Notes under the pieces: generated by a model
Database searches by the model: none
Seen by the model: only the letters and a program-made list of their open reading frames with translations
What the model was told of the DNA's origin: nothing
Translations under genes and position numbers: made by a program
IMG/VR virus record: IMGVR_UViG_3300025137_000058
Span: 1 to 52,643 of that record
Length of the DNA: 52,643 nt
Reading direction: 5' to 3' (one strand)
Source: a virus
Part shown: one piece after another, positions 26,056-33,844 of the stretch
Position numbering within the stretch: the first letter of the stretch is position 1
Layout of the letters: every line of letters starts with the position of its first letter

Positions 26056-27005
26056 TGATTGCACTTGTTGGTTATGGTTATTGGGGAAAGAATTTAGCAA
26101 GAGTATTTAAAGATAAATTAAAATACATAATTGATAAAGACGACCATAATTTAAATAAAGCAAAGTATAGTTATGGTAATAATGTTAACTATGATAGAAG
26201 TTTAACGAATGTTTTAAAAACTGATAAAAGTATTAAAGCAATACTAATAGCAACAAAACCCGAATCACATTTAGACATTGCAAAGTTGTGTTTAAGATAT
26301 GGTAAACATATATGGATTGAAAAACCTGTTTGTACAACATACAAACAAGCATTAGAACTACTAAAATACCATGAGAAGACAAATAATAGATTAAGAGTGA
26401 TGGTTGACCATACATTTTTATTTCATCCTGCTATTAATAAATTAGTATCAATTAATATAGGTGAACCTTTATATTACGATAGTCATAGAATTAGTTTAGG
26501 ATTATTTCAAAAAGATGTTGATGTTGTAAAAGATTTAGCAATACATGACTTAGCAATAATTAAACATTTGTATCCCATGATGCAATTAAAGAAAAAAACT
26601 ATAGTTAAACATAATCATGTGAATAATATTCATAATCAAGCAATATTATGTTTAGAATTTGAACAAGGTGGGTTGACAAAACGAAAGTTTACTGCTACCA
26701 TTAATTGCAATTGGGTAAGTCCTGTAAAGAAACGAGAAATAATCTTGACAGGAACAAAAAAATCTGTTATATATGATGACATAGACGTGAATAAAATTAA
26801 AATTTATAATACAGGAAAGATTGGCGAAGATTATAATATAAATCAATTAGGTGATATGAAAAGTCCTAAACTAGATACGACTGAAGCATTAGTCAATGGT
26901 AGAGCAAACTTTTTAGGTGCAATAGATAATGAGTGCAAACCTATGATGTCAGACTTAAAATTTTCTGTAGATTTGATGAGATGGATAGATGATACCATAT
27001 TATGA
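26055..27005 (+). CDS. Gfo/Idh/MocA-family sugar dehydrogenase (WbpB/WlbA-like)
   Basis: 316 aa. Rossmann start MIALVGYGYWGKNLARVF (G-x-G-x-x-G). The family signature is the catalytic Lys in GKHIWIEKPVCTTYKQA (about residues 91-107), and the later LAIHDLAIIKHL carries the His-Asp pair. In WbpB the reaction is NAD-dependent oxidation at C3 of a UDP-sugar uronic acid. It starts inside the stop of the acetyltransferase (TAATG) and overlaps the aminotransferase by 17 bases. Confidence 0.8.
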   Translation: MIALVGYGYWGKNLARVFKDKLKYIIDKDDHNLNKAKYSYGNNVNYDRSLTNVLKTDKSIKAILIATKPESHLDIAKLCLRYGKHIWIEKPVCTTYKQALELLKYHEKTNNRLRVMVDHTFLFHPAINKLVSINIGEPLYYDSHRISLGLFQKDVDVVKDLAIHDLAIIKHLYPMMQLKKKTIVKHNHVNNIHNQAILCLEFEQGGLTKRKFTATINCNWVSPVKKREIILTGTKKSVIYDDIDVNKIKIYNTGKIGEDYNINQLGDMKSPKLDTTEALVNGRANFLGAIDNECKPMMSDLKFSVDLMRWIDDTIL

Positions 27006-28083
27006 CATGAATGAAATTCATAAACCTCTGAAAGACGAGTTTATGAGTCAAGTAAAAGAATTACTGGATACAAACAATTTTGTATTTGGAACAGATAAGT
27101 TCGAAGAAGAATTTGCAGAGTATACTGGTGCAAAATATTGTGTGGGTGTAAATAGTGGTACATCAGCATTAATACTTGCCCAATTTGCATGTGGTGTTCG
27201 ACCTGGTGACTTAGTAAAAACAGTATCTCATACATTTACAGCAACAGTCACAAGTATAAAACATTTAGGTGCTTCACACGAATTTGTAGATATAGATGAA
27301 AAAACTTATTGCATGGATCCAGAAAAATTAACACAAGATTTTAGAACAAAAATTATACTACCTGTGCATATGTATGGTAATGCTTGTGATATGCCTGGAA
27401 TAATCTCTAAGAAATCAACATCTACAATTATAGAAGATTGCTCACAAGCACACGGAACTAGAATAAATGGTAAACACGTTGGTACTTTTGGTAAAGCAGG
27501 TACTTTTAGTTTTTATCCAGGAAAAGGTATAGGTGCATTTGGTGATGCTGGTTGCATTATAACAGATGATGAGGGTTTAGCAATCGAATTAAAAGAACAA
27601 CGTAGTTGGAAAGAAAATGATGTAGGTTTTAATTTTAGAATGGCAAACATTAATGCTAAGTTTATAAGTTTAAAACTAAAACACTATCCTGAAGTTTTAA
27701 AAGCAAAGAAAGAAATAGCACAATATTATGATAAACATTTATCAGATTGTCATGTTAATGATGGTGTAGAGCATAGTTATCATATCTATCCTTTATTACA
27801 TAAAGATAGAGAGAACTTGATTAGGAGATGTAATACTGAATTACAATTAAAAAAACATTACGACAAACCTGTGCATCATAATCCAGCATTTCATTTCACA
27901 TCAGATACATGCACATATTGTAGTGCTAAAGAAATGAAAGATTTTAATTTACCTGTAACAGATAAAGTATCTGCATCACAGGTGAGTGTACCTATTTATC
28001 CAGGTCTAAATAAAGAAGAAGTGATTGATATTTTACAAAAACATTGGAGTAATGGTAATGGTTCATCTAATTCCGTTTTATAA
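26989..28083 (+). CDS. DegT/DnrJ/EryC1/StrS sugar aminotransferase (WbpE/WlbC-like)
   Basis: 364 aa. PLP-fold features: CVGVNSGTSALILAQFACGV (cofactor phosphate), TIIEDCSQAHGTRINGKHVG (PLP-ring Asp and the conserved D-x-x-Q-A-H-G), and FSFYPGKGIGAFGDAGCI with the Schiff-base Lys. N-terminus MIPYYDMNEIHKPLKDEF fits the family start. It would aminate the 3-keto sugar made by the WbpB-like enzyme. The upstream donor (UDP-GlcNAc uronic acid) is not made by any gene in this window. Confidence 0.85.
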   Translation: MIPYYDMNEIHKPLKDEFMSQVKELLDTNNFVFGTDKFEEEFAEYTGAKYCVGVNSGTSALILAQFACGVRPGDLVKTVSHTFTATVTSIKHLGASHEFVDIDEKTYCMDPEKLTQDFRTKIILPVHMYGNACDMPGIISKKSTSTIIEDCSQAHGTRINGKHVGTFGKAGTFSFYPGKGIGAFGDAGCIITDDEGLAIELKEQRSWKENDVGFNFRMANINAKFISLKLKHYPEVLKAKKEIAQYYDKHLSDCHVNDGVEHSYHIYPLLHKDRENLIRRCNTELQLKKHYDKPVHHNPAFHFTSDTCTYCSAKEMKDFNLPVTDKVSASQVSVPIYPGLNKEEVIDILQKHWSNGNGSSNSVL

Positions 28084-28891
28084 AGACGCAAATTTTAAAA
28101 TAAAAGAAGCACCAGAAATCATTGACTTTGTCAAGAAAAAGAGATATGATTATCACAAATACTTAGAGTGTTTAACTGAAACATTTTACAGATATAATCC
28201 TGAAGGTAAATTATTATTGTCAACAGATATGACTACCAATCCAGTTAATTATCAAGGTGAATGCTACAGACAAGATACAAGTGATAAAACAATCATACAG
28301 TCTAAAGTATACAATGAAACAAGATTAATTTGTGACGATAATGGTATAGATGAAAACATTATTATGTGTGGTACAGACCACTTAATTAACAGAAAGTTAG
28401 ATAAAATATTTTTAAACCAAGACTTTGATATAAAAATACCTATAAGAAAAACTGCTAGAGTAAACAATGCTATGATAGTTGTTAAAAAGGTAACTGATAA
28501 TGTTAAGAGATTTTTTGAGTACCGATATGAGAGGTTTATATCTGATGAAGATAGCGATCCACATTGGAATTGGTATGGAGACCAAAGAACTTACGATAAA
28601 ATATTAAGAGAAGAATTAAATTTATTACCTGTGCGAGAACCACCTCAAAAGTTTCCTTATCAATTAGGTTCTTATGAGGTCAGAGGTTGTAAAATAAAAC
28701 TCATAGAATACGGCGGAAATGAGTGTGGTAGTTTCGACATATGGCCTAACCATAGAAGAGGATTTGAAGACAATACTTATTTTTACGATTTTAAAGGGAA
28801 GAGGAAAGAATACTTCTTCTCATCATATGAAAAAGAGAGGAGAAATTATGAACGACAAAGAAAAAAAGAAGATATACGAGTGTCACCCTAA
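28058..28891 (+). CDS. GT-A-like nucleotide-sugar transferase family protein
   Basis: 277 aa from ATG 28058, which has GGAG eight bases upstream; in-frame ATG 28052 is too close to it. Segment MCGTDHLINRKLDKIFLNQD, then IKIPIRKTARVNNAMIVV and DPHWNWYGDQRTYDKILREE, follows the layout of GT-A enzymes in which D/N, a substrate loop and W-x-G-D-Q recur. C-terminal NECGSFDIWPNHRRGFED. Acceptor unknown. It overlaps the aminotransferase gene end. Confidence 0.5.
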   Translation: MVHLIPFYKDANFKIKEAPEIIDFVKKKRYDYHKYLECLTETFYRYNPEGKLLLSTDMTTNPVNYQGECYRQDTSDKTIIQSKVYNETRLICDDNGIDENIIMCGTDHLINRKLDKIFLNQDFDIKIPIRKTARVNNAMIVVKKVTDNVKRFFEYRYERFISDEDSDPHWNWYGDQRTYDKILREELNLLPVREPPQKFPYQLGSYEVRGCKIKLIEYGGNECGSFDIWPNHRRGFEDNTYFYDFKGKRKEYFFSSYEKERRNYERQRKKEDIRVSP

Positions 28892-29141
28892 TACTGGTCA
28901 AATAAGATGGAGATATGTGGGTGAAAACCCAGATGATTATGGTTACCCTAATTATGGTAATATGTTGAATAAGAAAGAAACTTGGGGTAAGATGCCACCT
29001 CCACCATTAAATGAACCAGCAAGAACACCTGATGCTCCTTGGATAGACGAAAGAGTGAATGAAAATAAGAGTCATAAACTATTGAAAGAGGATAAAAATG
29101 ATGAACAAGAAGATAGGCAATTATCTTTTCCCTTCAAGTGA
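28848..29141 (+). CDS. Small conserved phage protein
   Basis: 97 aa from ATG 28848, preceded by GAGAGGAGAAAT. KIYECHPNTGQIRWRYVG and a Pro-rich centre WGKMPPPPLNEPARTPDAPW, ending RQLSFPFK. Short proteins with an E/Y-x-x-N/H-P-x-T-G-x-I-R start are frequent in marine phages. No function known; it overlaps both neighbours. Confidence 0.55.
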   Translation: MNDKEKKKIYECHPNTGQIRWRYVGENPDDYGYPNYGNMLNKKETWGKMPPPPLNEPARTPDAPWIDERVNENKSHKLLKEDKNDEQEDRQLSFPFK

Positions 29142-29739
29142 TATACATTTTGAAAGATGGATATTAGAAGGTGAATATCAAGCAAAACAAAGAGATGCTC
29201 TCTTTGAATTCATGGATGACCGAAGAAAAATAGAATATATCATTGACGTAGGTGGACATGTTGGATTATGGTCAAGACCTATGATGCGAAGAGCAGACAC
29301 AAAATACATTTGGGCGTTTGAACCAAACAAAACAGTAAGAGAGTGTTATGTCTTAAATATGGGTGGATTTGAAAATTATTCTATTTACCCATTTGCTTTA
29401 GGTCACAAAAAAACAAAAGGTTACTTAAATGTAGAAAGTGATAACTCTGGTAATACAAATATACACCCTACAAAAACTGGTAATACTGAGATTAGAACTT
29501 TAGATAGTTTTAACATTAAAAATGTTGATTATATAAAAGTAGATGCTGAAGGTTATGAGTATAATATTGTACAAGGTGCAAAAGAAACATTAGAAAGATG
29601 TAAACCTTATGTTCATCTTGAAATGAAAACAAAAAGAATGCGTCATACGTTTAAAGATTATGCTAAATTATTAAAGACAATGAATTACAAAGAAGTTTAT
29701 AGAATAGGTTGTGAGGTACTATATGATTATAACACATAA
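29098..29739 (+). CDS. FkbM-family methyltransferase
   Basis: 213 aa. YIIDVGGHVGLWSRPMMRRA (motif I), WAFEPNKTVRECYVLN (motif II, acidic) and VDYIKVDAEGYEYNIVQGAK (the V-D-x-E-G-x-E signature of FkbM enzymes). These typically O-methylate sugars or polyketides, which fits the glycan island. A second in-frame ATG at 29101 is possible. Confidence 0.85.
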   Translation: MMNKKIGNYLFPSSDIHFERWILEGEYQAKQRDALFEFMDDRRKIEYIIDVGGHVGLWSRPMMRRADTKYIWAFEPNKTVRECYVLNMGGFENYSIYPFALGHKKTKGYLNVESDNSGNTNIHPTKTGNTEIRTLDSFNIKNVDYIKVDAEGYEYNIVQGAKETLERCKPYVHLEMKTKRMRHTFKDYAKLLKTMNYKEVYRIGCEVLYDYNT

Positions 29740-30544
29740 ATTAGCATGGGATAAATGTTTATCACATCAAATATTTCCTCTTATAGAAAAAGGGTGGAAA
29801 GATGAAGATAGACCTATACACTTCTTTTGGGGATTAGCAGGTAAAAATAGAGGTGAAATAGCGAAGTGTGTGGAGAAACAAGAAGAATGGTATTATATTG
29901 ATATAGGTTATATTACAGACGAAATTACTCGATATCCTGCACCAAAGATTACAAAACCTGATACAACTTACTTTAGAATAGTAAAAGGTGGTTTACACAC
30001 TATAAAAGGTAAAGTAGGTGATGGTAAACGACTGAAAAGATTACAAACAGAAGGTTTAGATGCTGAATTTAAAGGTTGGTATACTGGTGATACAAAACAT
30101 GTGCTAATATGTCCTTCATCACCCACAGTAACACAACAACTTAACAATATGACACAAGAAGATTGGGTGTTTGAAGTTAAAATGGAGTTAGAGAAGCATA
30201 CTGATAGAGAACTTATTGTTAGAAATAAACCTAGACCAGGAAATGAATGGTGGGGAACAAATATTAGAGAACAATTAAAGGATTGTCACTGCTTAGTAAC
30301 AAATATGAGTATTGCATCTGTAGACGCAATATTAAACAGAGTACCTGTAGTAACTGATGGTAGAAATGTGGCATGGGCGGTAGCATCTAGAGAACCAAGA
30401 TTTATAGAAAAACCTTTTAAACCAGGTAAAAAAACGGTAAATGAGTGGTTAAAATTTATTACCGAACAACAATTTACTCTGGATGAGATAGAAGATGGTA
30501 TAGCATATAAATTATTAAAAGAACAAGGTGTTGTGAGTGATTAA
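29723..30544 (+). CDS. GT-B-like protein of glycan island, paralogue C
   Basis: 273 aa from ATG 29723 (GAGG upstream; GTG 29711 possible). N-terminal pattern RPIHFFWGLAGKNRGEIAKC and WYYIDIGYITDE parallels the 22308 gene; KHVLICPSSPTVTQQL and CLVTNMSIASVDAILNRVPV match its donor-site region. The rest, PRFIEKPFKPGKKTVNEWLK, differs. Paralogy with 21332 and 22308 suggests expansion by duplication. Confidence 0.55.
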   Translation: MIITHKLAWDKCLSHQIFPLIEKGWKDEDRPIHFFWGLAGKNRGEIAKCVEKQEEWYYIDIGYITDEITRYPAPKITKPDTTYFRIVKGGLHTIKGKVGDGKRLKRLQTEGLDAEFKGWYTGDTKHVLICPSSPTVTQQLNNMTQEDWVFEVKMELEKHTDRELIVRNKPRPGNEWWGTNIREQLKDCHCLVTNMSIASVDAILNRVPVVTDGRNVAWAVASREPRFIEKPFKPGKKTVNEWLKFITEQQFTLDEIEDGIAYKLLKEQGVVSD

Positions 30545-31229
30545 TTTCTGTTGTGTGTTGTATGGAGAAAAATATGGCACAGATTATGTGCAAAATCTAT
30601 ATAATATGGTCAAAAGACATTTAACTGTTGAGCATAAATTTTATGCATTTTCTGACAATGTTAGACTAAAAAAATTAGTAAAAGGGGATATTATCGTAAA
30701 AGAGTTTCCTTTATACGATATGCAAGGTTGGTGGAACAAAATGCAGTTGTTTCACCCAGACAATGGTCTATCAGGTTTAAATCTTTACATGGATTTAGAT
30801 GTTGTGATTCTTAAAAATATAGACTGTTTCGCACAATTTTCAAATAAATCTTCATTTAACATTACATCTGACTTCAATGGTAGAAAAATATGGTATAATT
30901 CTAGTCTAATGAAATGGGATAGTGAAACCATGAAACCTATAATATGGGATGAATTTATTAAGAAAAGAAGTCATTATTACAGACTTCAAGGTGACCAAAA
31001 TGCTATTACAGAATTGCTAAGACAGAATAAGAAGTTTCACCATGAGAATGTAGAGACCTTTCCTAATGATTGGACTAACTCATATAAGTGGTTTGATAGA
31101 GTTGACCCTAGATTTAGTAAGAATCTATGGACTTTTGAGCAAAAACCAGACAGTAAAGTAGCAGTTTTTCACGGATATCCTAAACCTCATCAATCTGAAG
31201 AAGAGTGGGTAAAAAACAACTGGAAATAA
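30537..31229 (+). CDS. GT-A glycosyltransferase
   Basis: 230 aa, GTG start at 30537 overlapping the previous stop. INFCCVLYGEKYGTDYVQNL, then NKMQLFHPDNGLSGLNLYMD with D-x-D (YMDLDVVI, about residues 84-91), and GDQNAITELLRQNKKFHHEN. C-terminus VAVFHGYPKPHQSEE carries the His typical of this phage family. Last gene of the glycan island; an early promoter follows five bases later. Confidence 0.8.
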   Translation: MINFCCVLYGEKYGTDYVQNLYNMVKRHLTVEHKFYAFSDNVRLKKLVKGDIIVKEFPLYDMQGWWNKMQLFHPDNGLSGLNLYMDLDVVILKNIDCFAQFSNKSSFNITSDFNGRKIWYNSSLMKWDSETMKPIIWDEFIKKRSHYYRLQGDQNAITELLRQNKKFHHENVETFPNDWTNSYKWFDRVDPRFSKNLWTFEQKPDSKVAVFHGYPKPHQSEEEWVKNNWK

Positions 31230-31233
31230 AGTG

Positions 31234-31264
31234 TTGACATTTACACCCAATCTGCTATTATAAT
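31234..31264 (+). promoter_or_regulatory. Early promoter P1 (TGATTCG family)
   Basis: TTGACA (31234-31239) and TATAAT (31259-31264; spacer 19, or TATTAT at 31256 with spacer 16), followed by the family tail AGTATACTGATTCGTAAC and AAAAGGAAAA RBS. Shares this tail with P2 and P4. Confidence 0.7.
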
Positions 31265-31302
31265 AGTATACTGATTCGTAACAATAACAAAAGGAAAAAA
31301 TT

Positions 31303-31527
31303 ATGTCTACTATGTATAATAATGATGATATTTACCAATTAATAAATGAAGACGTTGCACTGGACGTTGATAAAGTTAAAGTCGCCACAGACAAGATTGA
31401 TGTTCAAATGTCGATTTTAGTTGATACCTTGAAGAAAATGCAAGTTAAACTGAACATTCTTCAAGAAGATAATTCAATGATGAAATCAAAACTTGATAGC
31501 ATTGAGCAAGATATTTTATTAACCTAA
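31303..31527 (+). CDS. Small coiled-coil early protein
   Basis: 74 aa. Residues 20-72 are heptad-like (KVKVATDKIDVQMSILVDTL, then LKKMQVKLNILQEDNSMMKS). First gene after promoter P1, with a good RBS (AAAAGGAAAAAA). No domain recognised; small coiled coils in this position may bind host proteins. Confidence 0.6.
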   Translation: MSTMYNNDDIYQLINEDVALDVDKVKVATDKIDVQMSILVDTLKKMQVKLNILQEDNSMMKSKLDSIEQDILLT

Positions 31528-31540
31528 TTGAGAGGACACT

Positions 31541-31813
31541 ATGGACTATTCAAAACAATTCAATAAACGAAGAACTGAATTCTTTGCTTCACTAATATCA
31601 AGCATTGATTATAAGTCTTTTAAAAGTCAAGAGGACTATGAAAAGACTATAGAGGGTGTGTATATGACTATGTTTAGACACAATCTAAAAGGTCAATATG
31701 TTTATGAAAACCCTAATCCTAACGCAGACAATGATGATGCGTGGTTAGTTGGGGAAACTTATGATGATGATGACAGGAAAAAAACACTTGACATTATACA
31801 CAATAAGGTGTAA
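31541..31813 (+). CDS. Small early protein, unknown
   Basis: 90 aa. Starts MDYSKQFNKRRTEFFASLIS; the middle has VYMTMFRHNLKGQYVYENPN and the end is acidic (GETYDDDDRKKTLDIIHNK). RBS GAGAGGAC. The last codons contain the -35 box of the next promoter, so coding and control overlap. Family unknown. Confidence 0.6.
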   Translation: MDYSKQFNKRRTEFFASLISSIDYKSFKSQEDYEKTIEGVYMTMFRHNLKGQYVYENPNPNADNDDAWLVGETYDDDDRKKTLDIIHNKV

Positions 31814-31819
31814 TATAAT
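31788..31819 (+). promoter_or_regulatory. Early promoter P2 (TGATTCG family)
   Basis: TTGACA (31788-31793) lies inside the preceding gene. TATAAT (31814-31819) has a 20-base spacer; TAATAT at 31811 gives 17. Tail AGTATACTGATTCGTAAC then AAAAGGAAA, identical to P1 over this stretch. Confidence 0.65.
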
Positions 31820-31850
31820 AGTATACTGATTCGTAACAAAAGGAAATAAT

Positions 31851-32078
31851 ATGAAAAATAATAATGTGAGTGCAAGAACTTTAAATGAAAGAGTTTATTT
31901 AAAACAGACTGCTTATAAGATTTACATGGACTGTCAAGCAGTTATGGCAGGTCAATGCAATACAGAGATATCTATATTAGAAGACAAGTTTGGTGAAATT
32001 GCAGAAAAGTTGAATACAAATACCGAATCACTTTGGGAAAAGTGTGAGTGTATACAAGAACAAAATATCAACGTATAG
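31851..32078 (+). CDS. Small early protein, unknown
   Basis: 75 aa, helical: MKNNNVSARTLNERVYLKQT, then CQAVMAGQCNTEISILEDKF and SLWEKCECIQEQNINV. Four Cys spread over the protein, two in a C-x-C near the end. First gene after promoter P2. No family recognised. Confidence 0.55.
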   Translation: MKNNNVSARTLNERVYLKQTAYKIYMDCQAVMAGQCNTEISILEDKFGEIAEKLNTNTESLWEKCECIQEQNINV

Positions 32079-32091
32079 GAGTAATATAAAT

Positions 32092-32313
32092 ATGGGTATG
32101 ATGGATGATGCATGGCGTGAAACTGTAAAGGATAAGAAAAAAGTGAATGATGAAGATAAAATATTTGATGATGTTTACCTTTCAAAGGTGAAAGAAAGAA
32201 TTCGCACATCTGAAGGTGATTTTACTACTGTAGGTAGTACCGATTTGCAAGAAATAAAAGAAATATTAAGACATCTAATAAAAAAACTTGACAAAATATC
32301 AGGAATAAGTTAA
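32092..32313 (+). CDS. Small early protein, unknown
   Basis: 73 aa from ATG 32092 with AGGAG 10-14 bases upstream; an earlier in-frame start at 32044 would lie in the preceding gene and lacks an RBS. MGMMDDAWRETVKDKKKV then VYLSKVKERIRTSEGDFTTV and a charged helical end LQEIKEILRHLIKKLDKI. Its last codons carry promoter P3. Function unknown. Confidence 0.55.
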   Translation: MGMMDDAWRETVKDKKKVNDEDKIFDDVYLSKVKERIRTSEGDFTTVGSTDLQEIKEILRHLIKKLDKISGIS

Positions 32314-32316
32314 ACT
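32288..32316 (+). promoter_or_regulatory. Early promoter P3 (TGATTCG family, diverged)
   Basis: TTGACA (32288-32293), 17-base spacer, TAAACT (32311-32316), then GATTCGTATATT and ATG 32329. The start site would be only a few bases before the ATG and there is no Shine-Dalgarno. Confidence 0.55.
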
Positions 32317-32328
32317 GATTCGTATATT

Positions 32329-32643
32329 ATGAAAAAATTGAATAAAAAACAAAGATTAGACAAAGCACAAAAAGAACATAGAAAGTTTCTATTATCTATG
32401 GGTCTAACTATCAATAGCAGAAACAAAGTTATAATTAAACAAAGATTAGGAACACCGTTTCCTGATTTGTCTACAAAAGAAACATATAAATTAAGCAATA
32501 ACATATCAGGTATTGGTAGAAAGAAATGGTCTCCTAGTGAACCTTATATTCCTGCTGGTAAGACTGTTGGTATAGGGTACAATAAAGGTACATATCAGTT
32601 AGTTGATGGTTCTGATATAATAACAATGGGGAGAAAAGTATGA
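32329..32643 (+). CDS. Small basic early protein, possibly leaderless
   Basis: 104 aa. Basic helix MKKLNKKQRLDKAQKEHRKF, then GTPFPDLSTKETYKLSNNIS and a C-terminal segment PAGKTVGIGYNKGTYQLVDG. No Shine-Dalgarno; promoter P3 is immediately upstream. Function unknown; the basic N-terminus could bind nucleic acid. Confidence 0.6.
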   Translation: MKKLNKKQRLDKAQKEHRKFLLSMGLTINSRNKVIIKQRLGTPFPDLSTKETYKLSNNISGIGRKKWSPSEPYIPAGKTVGIGYNKGTYQLVDGSDIITMGRKV

Positions 32644-32852
32644 GCGATTTTAAATTAACAGAGTCCGATTTTGATGATTGCTCTACTATAATATGCTTGA
32701 GTGAAAGAGCAAAAGAATTTTGGAATATGAGAGAGTATTCTAAATTTGTGGTTGTAGGTAATTCTGTGAATAACCTATATGTTATTAATAATTATAATAG
32801 AAGGAAAATTTGTAATGAAATTCGTGAAAATGATATGGATTTTACTAACTAG
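32640..32852 (+). CDS. Small early protein, unknown
   Basis: 70 aa, overlapping its predecessor by four bases (ATGA). LTESDFDDCSTIICLSERAK, then FVVVGNSVNNLYVINNYNRR. Its 3' end overlaps the lipoprotein gene by 38 bases. No domain recognised. Confidence 0.5.
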   Translation: MSDFKLTESDFDDCSTIICLSERAKEFWNMREYSKFVVVGNSVNNLYVINNYNRRKICNEIRENDMDFTN

Positions 32853-33288
32853 TTTAGCACTTGTTAATTGTGCTAGTCGTTCCGAGATAGGTGCAGTAGT
32901 GGGTGGTGCATCAGCGACATACAGTTGTGTAGAATTTTTAAGTAATAATCCTTATGTAGCAGGTGCGTGTGCTATAGCAGGTGCATTTGTTGGTGCAAAT
33001 GCTATGTATAATGATGACCAAGATGTACATAATGCACAATTCGTAGACCATTTAAATAATGCAGGTTCTAGAACACACTATACTAACTGGTTCAATCAAA
33101 AAACTGGAAATAGTGGTATAATAAGAACATCTAATACCTATATGGAAGGTCCACTAGTCTGCAAAGATTATGACTCAACAATAGATATATCTCCGACATT
33201 TCCTATGTACGGATATGGTAAATCTGGTAGAAACGTAACACACGGTGTTGTTTGTCAGTTACCTGATGGAAGATGGGTGCATAGATAA
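32815..33288 (+). CDS. Glycine-zipper lipoprotein (17-kDa surface antigen-like)
   Basis: 157 aa from ATG 32815 (RBS AGAAGGAAAA). Signal MKFVKMIWILLTSLALVNC ends in a lipobox-like L-V-N-C (Asn at -1 is unusual). A Gly/Ala-rich zipper follows (EIGAVVGGASATYSC, VAGACAIAGAFVGANAMY), then a C-terminal domain PLVCKDYDSTIDI and VTHGVVCQLPDGRWVHR like the rickettsial 17-kDa antigen. Predicted outer-membrane or periplasmic lipoprotein; it could alter the host envelope or block superinfection. The start of an envelope-directed cassette. Confidence 0.65.
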   Translation: MKFVKMIWILLTSLALVNCASRSEIGAVVGGASATYSCVEFLSNNPYVAGACAIAGAFVGANAMYNDDQDVHNAQFVDHLNNAGSRTHYTNWFNQKTGNSGIIRTSNTYMEGPLVCKDYDSTIDISPTFPMYGYGKSGRNVTHGVVCQLPDGRWVHR

Positions 33289-33668
33289 TGAATAACTTTT
33301 TTAAAATAATGTTTGTTGCATTTTTTGTTTTAATTGCAATAATATCACTAGTGAGAGATAGTGATGCTGGTGATGATATACTATATCAAAAAATAGTACC
33401 TTCACAACAAAATGTAGACGGACAACATTGTCTTATAAAAACTATTATCAGACAAAAAGGTGATACTATTACTAAAGAAGAAGTATTAGAGTGTGCTGAT
33501 GGTAGAAATAGATTAGATGGTCCTAGTTATTGGGAAATCTTTGCAGAATTTTACTATAGAGATGTATCTGCTCCTGAATATTGTAGATACTATAGTAGAG
33601 GTAGACATGCATTTAAAAGTGCTGGTAAAACTTGTTTAAAAACTAACGGAAGGTGGGAGATAAAATGA
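33288..33668 (+). CDS. Periplasmic/secreted small protein
   Basis: 126 aa. N-terminal signal peptide FFKIMFVAFFVLIAIISLV with a likely cleavage after SDA (about residue 27). The mature part has four Cys (HCLIKTII, VLECADGRN, PEYCRYYS, KTCLKTNG) that could form two disulphides in the periplasm. No family recognised. Starts at the last base of the lipoprotein stop. Confidence 0.6.
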   Translation: MNNFFKIMFVAFFVLIAIISLVRDSDAGDDILYQKIVPSQQNVDGQHCLIKTIIRQKGDTITKEEVLECADGRNRLDGPSYWEIFAEFYYRDVSAPEYCRYYSRGRHAFKSAGKTCLKTNGRWEIK

Positions 33669-33844
33669 TTAAGAATATTATAATAGTAGGATTACTTGCG
33701 TGGGTAATCTATTTAACAGGTCTGTCAAATTTTTTTGATAGCATACGAACCACGGTTGACAAAGTAGAAGAAATAGTCGATAATAAAGATAAAATTATAG
33801 GCGAATTTAATAATGAAAGTGAAAGTGAGGAAGAAAATGAATAA
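33665..33844 (+). CDS. Small single-TM membrane protein
   Basis: 59 aa from ATG 33665 (GGGAGA upstream). IIIVGLLAWVIYLTGLSNFF is a membrane helix near the N-terminus, then a charged tail ending in an acidic run (ESESEEENE). Coupled by overlap to both neighbours in the envelope cassette. Confidence 0.6.
   Translation: MIKNIIIVGLLAWVIYLTGLSNFFDSIRTTVDKVEEIVDNKDKIIGEFNNESESEEENE

Noticed and set aside
32085-32092. TATAAATA before the 32092 gene
   Set aside because: Its last base is the A of the start codon, so the transcript would lack the start; the region is early-type. Treated as chance.
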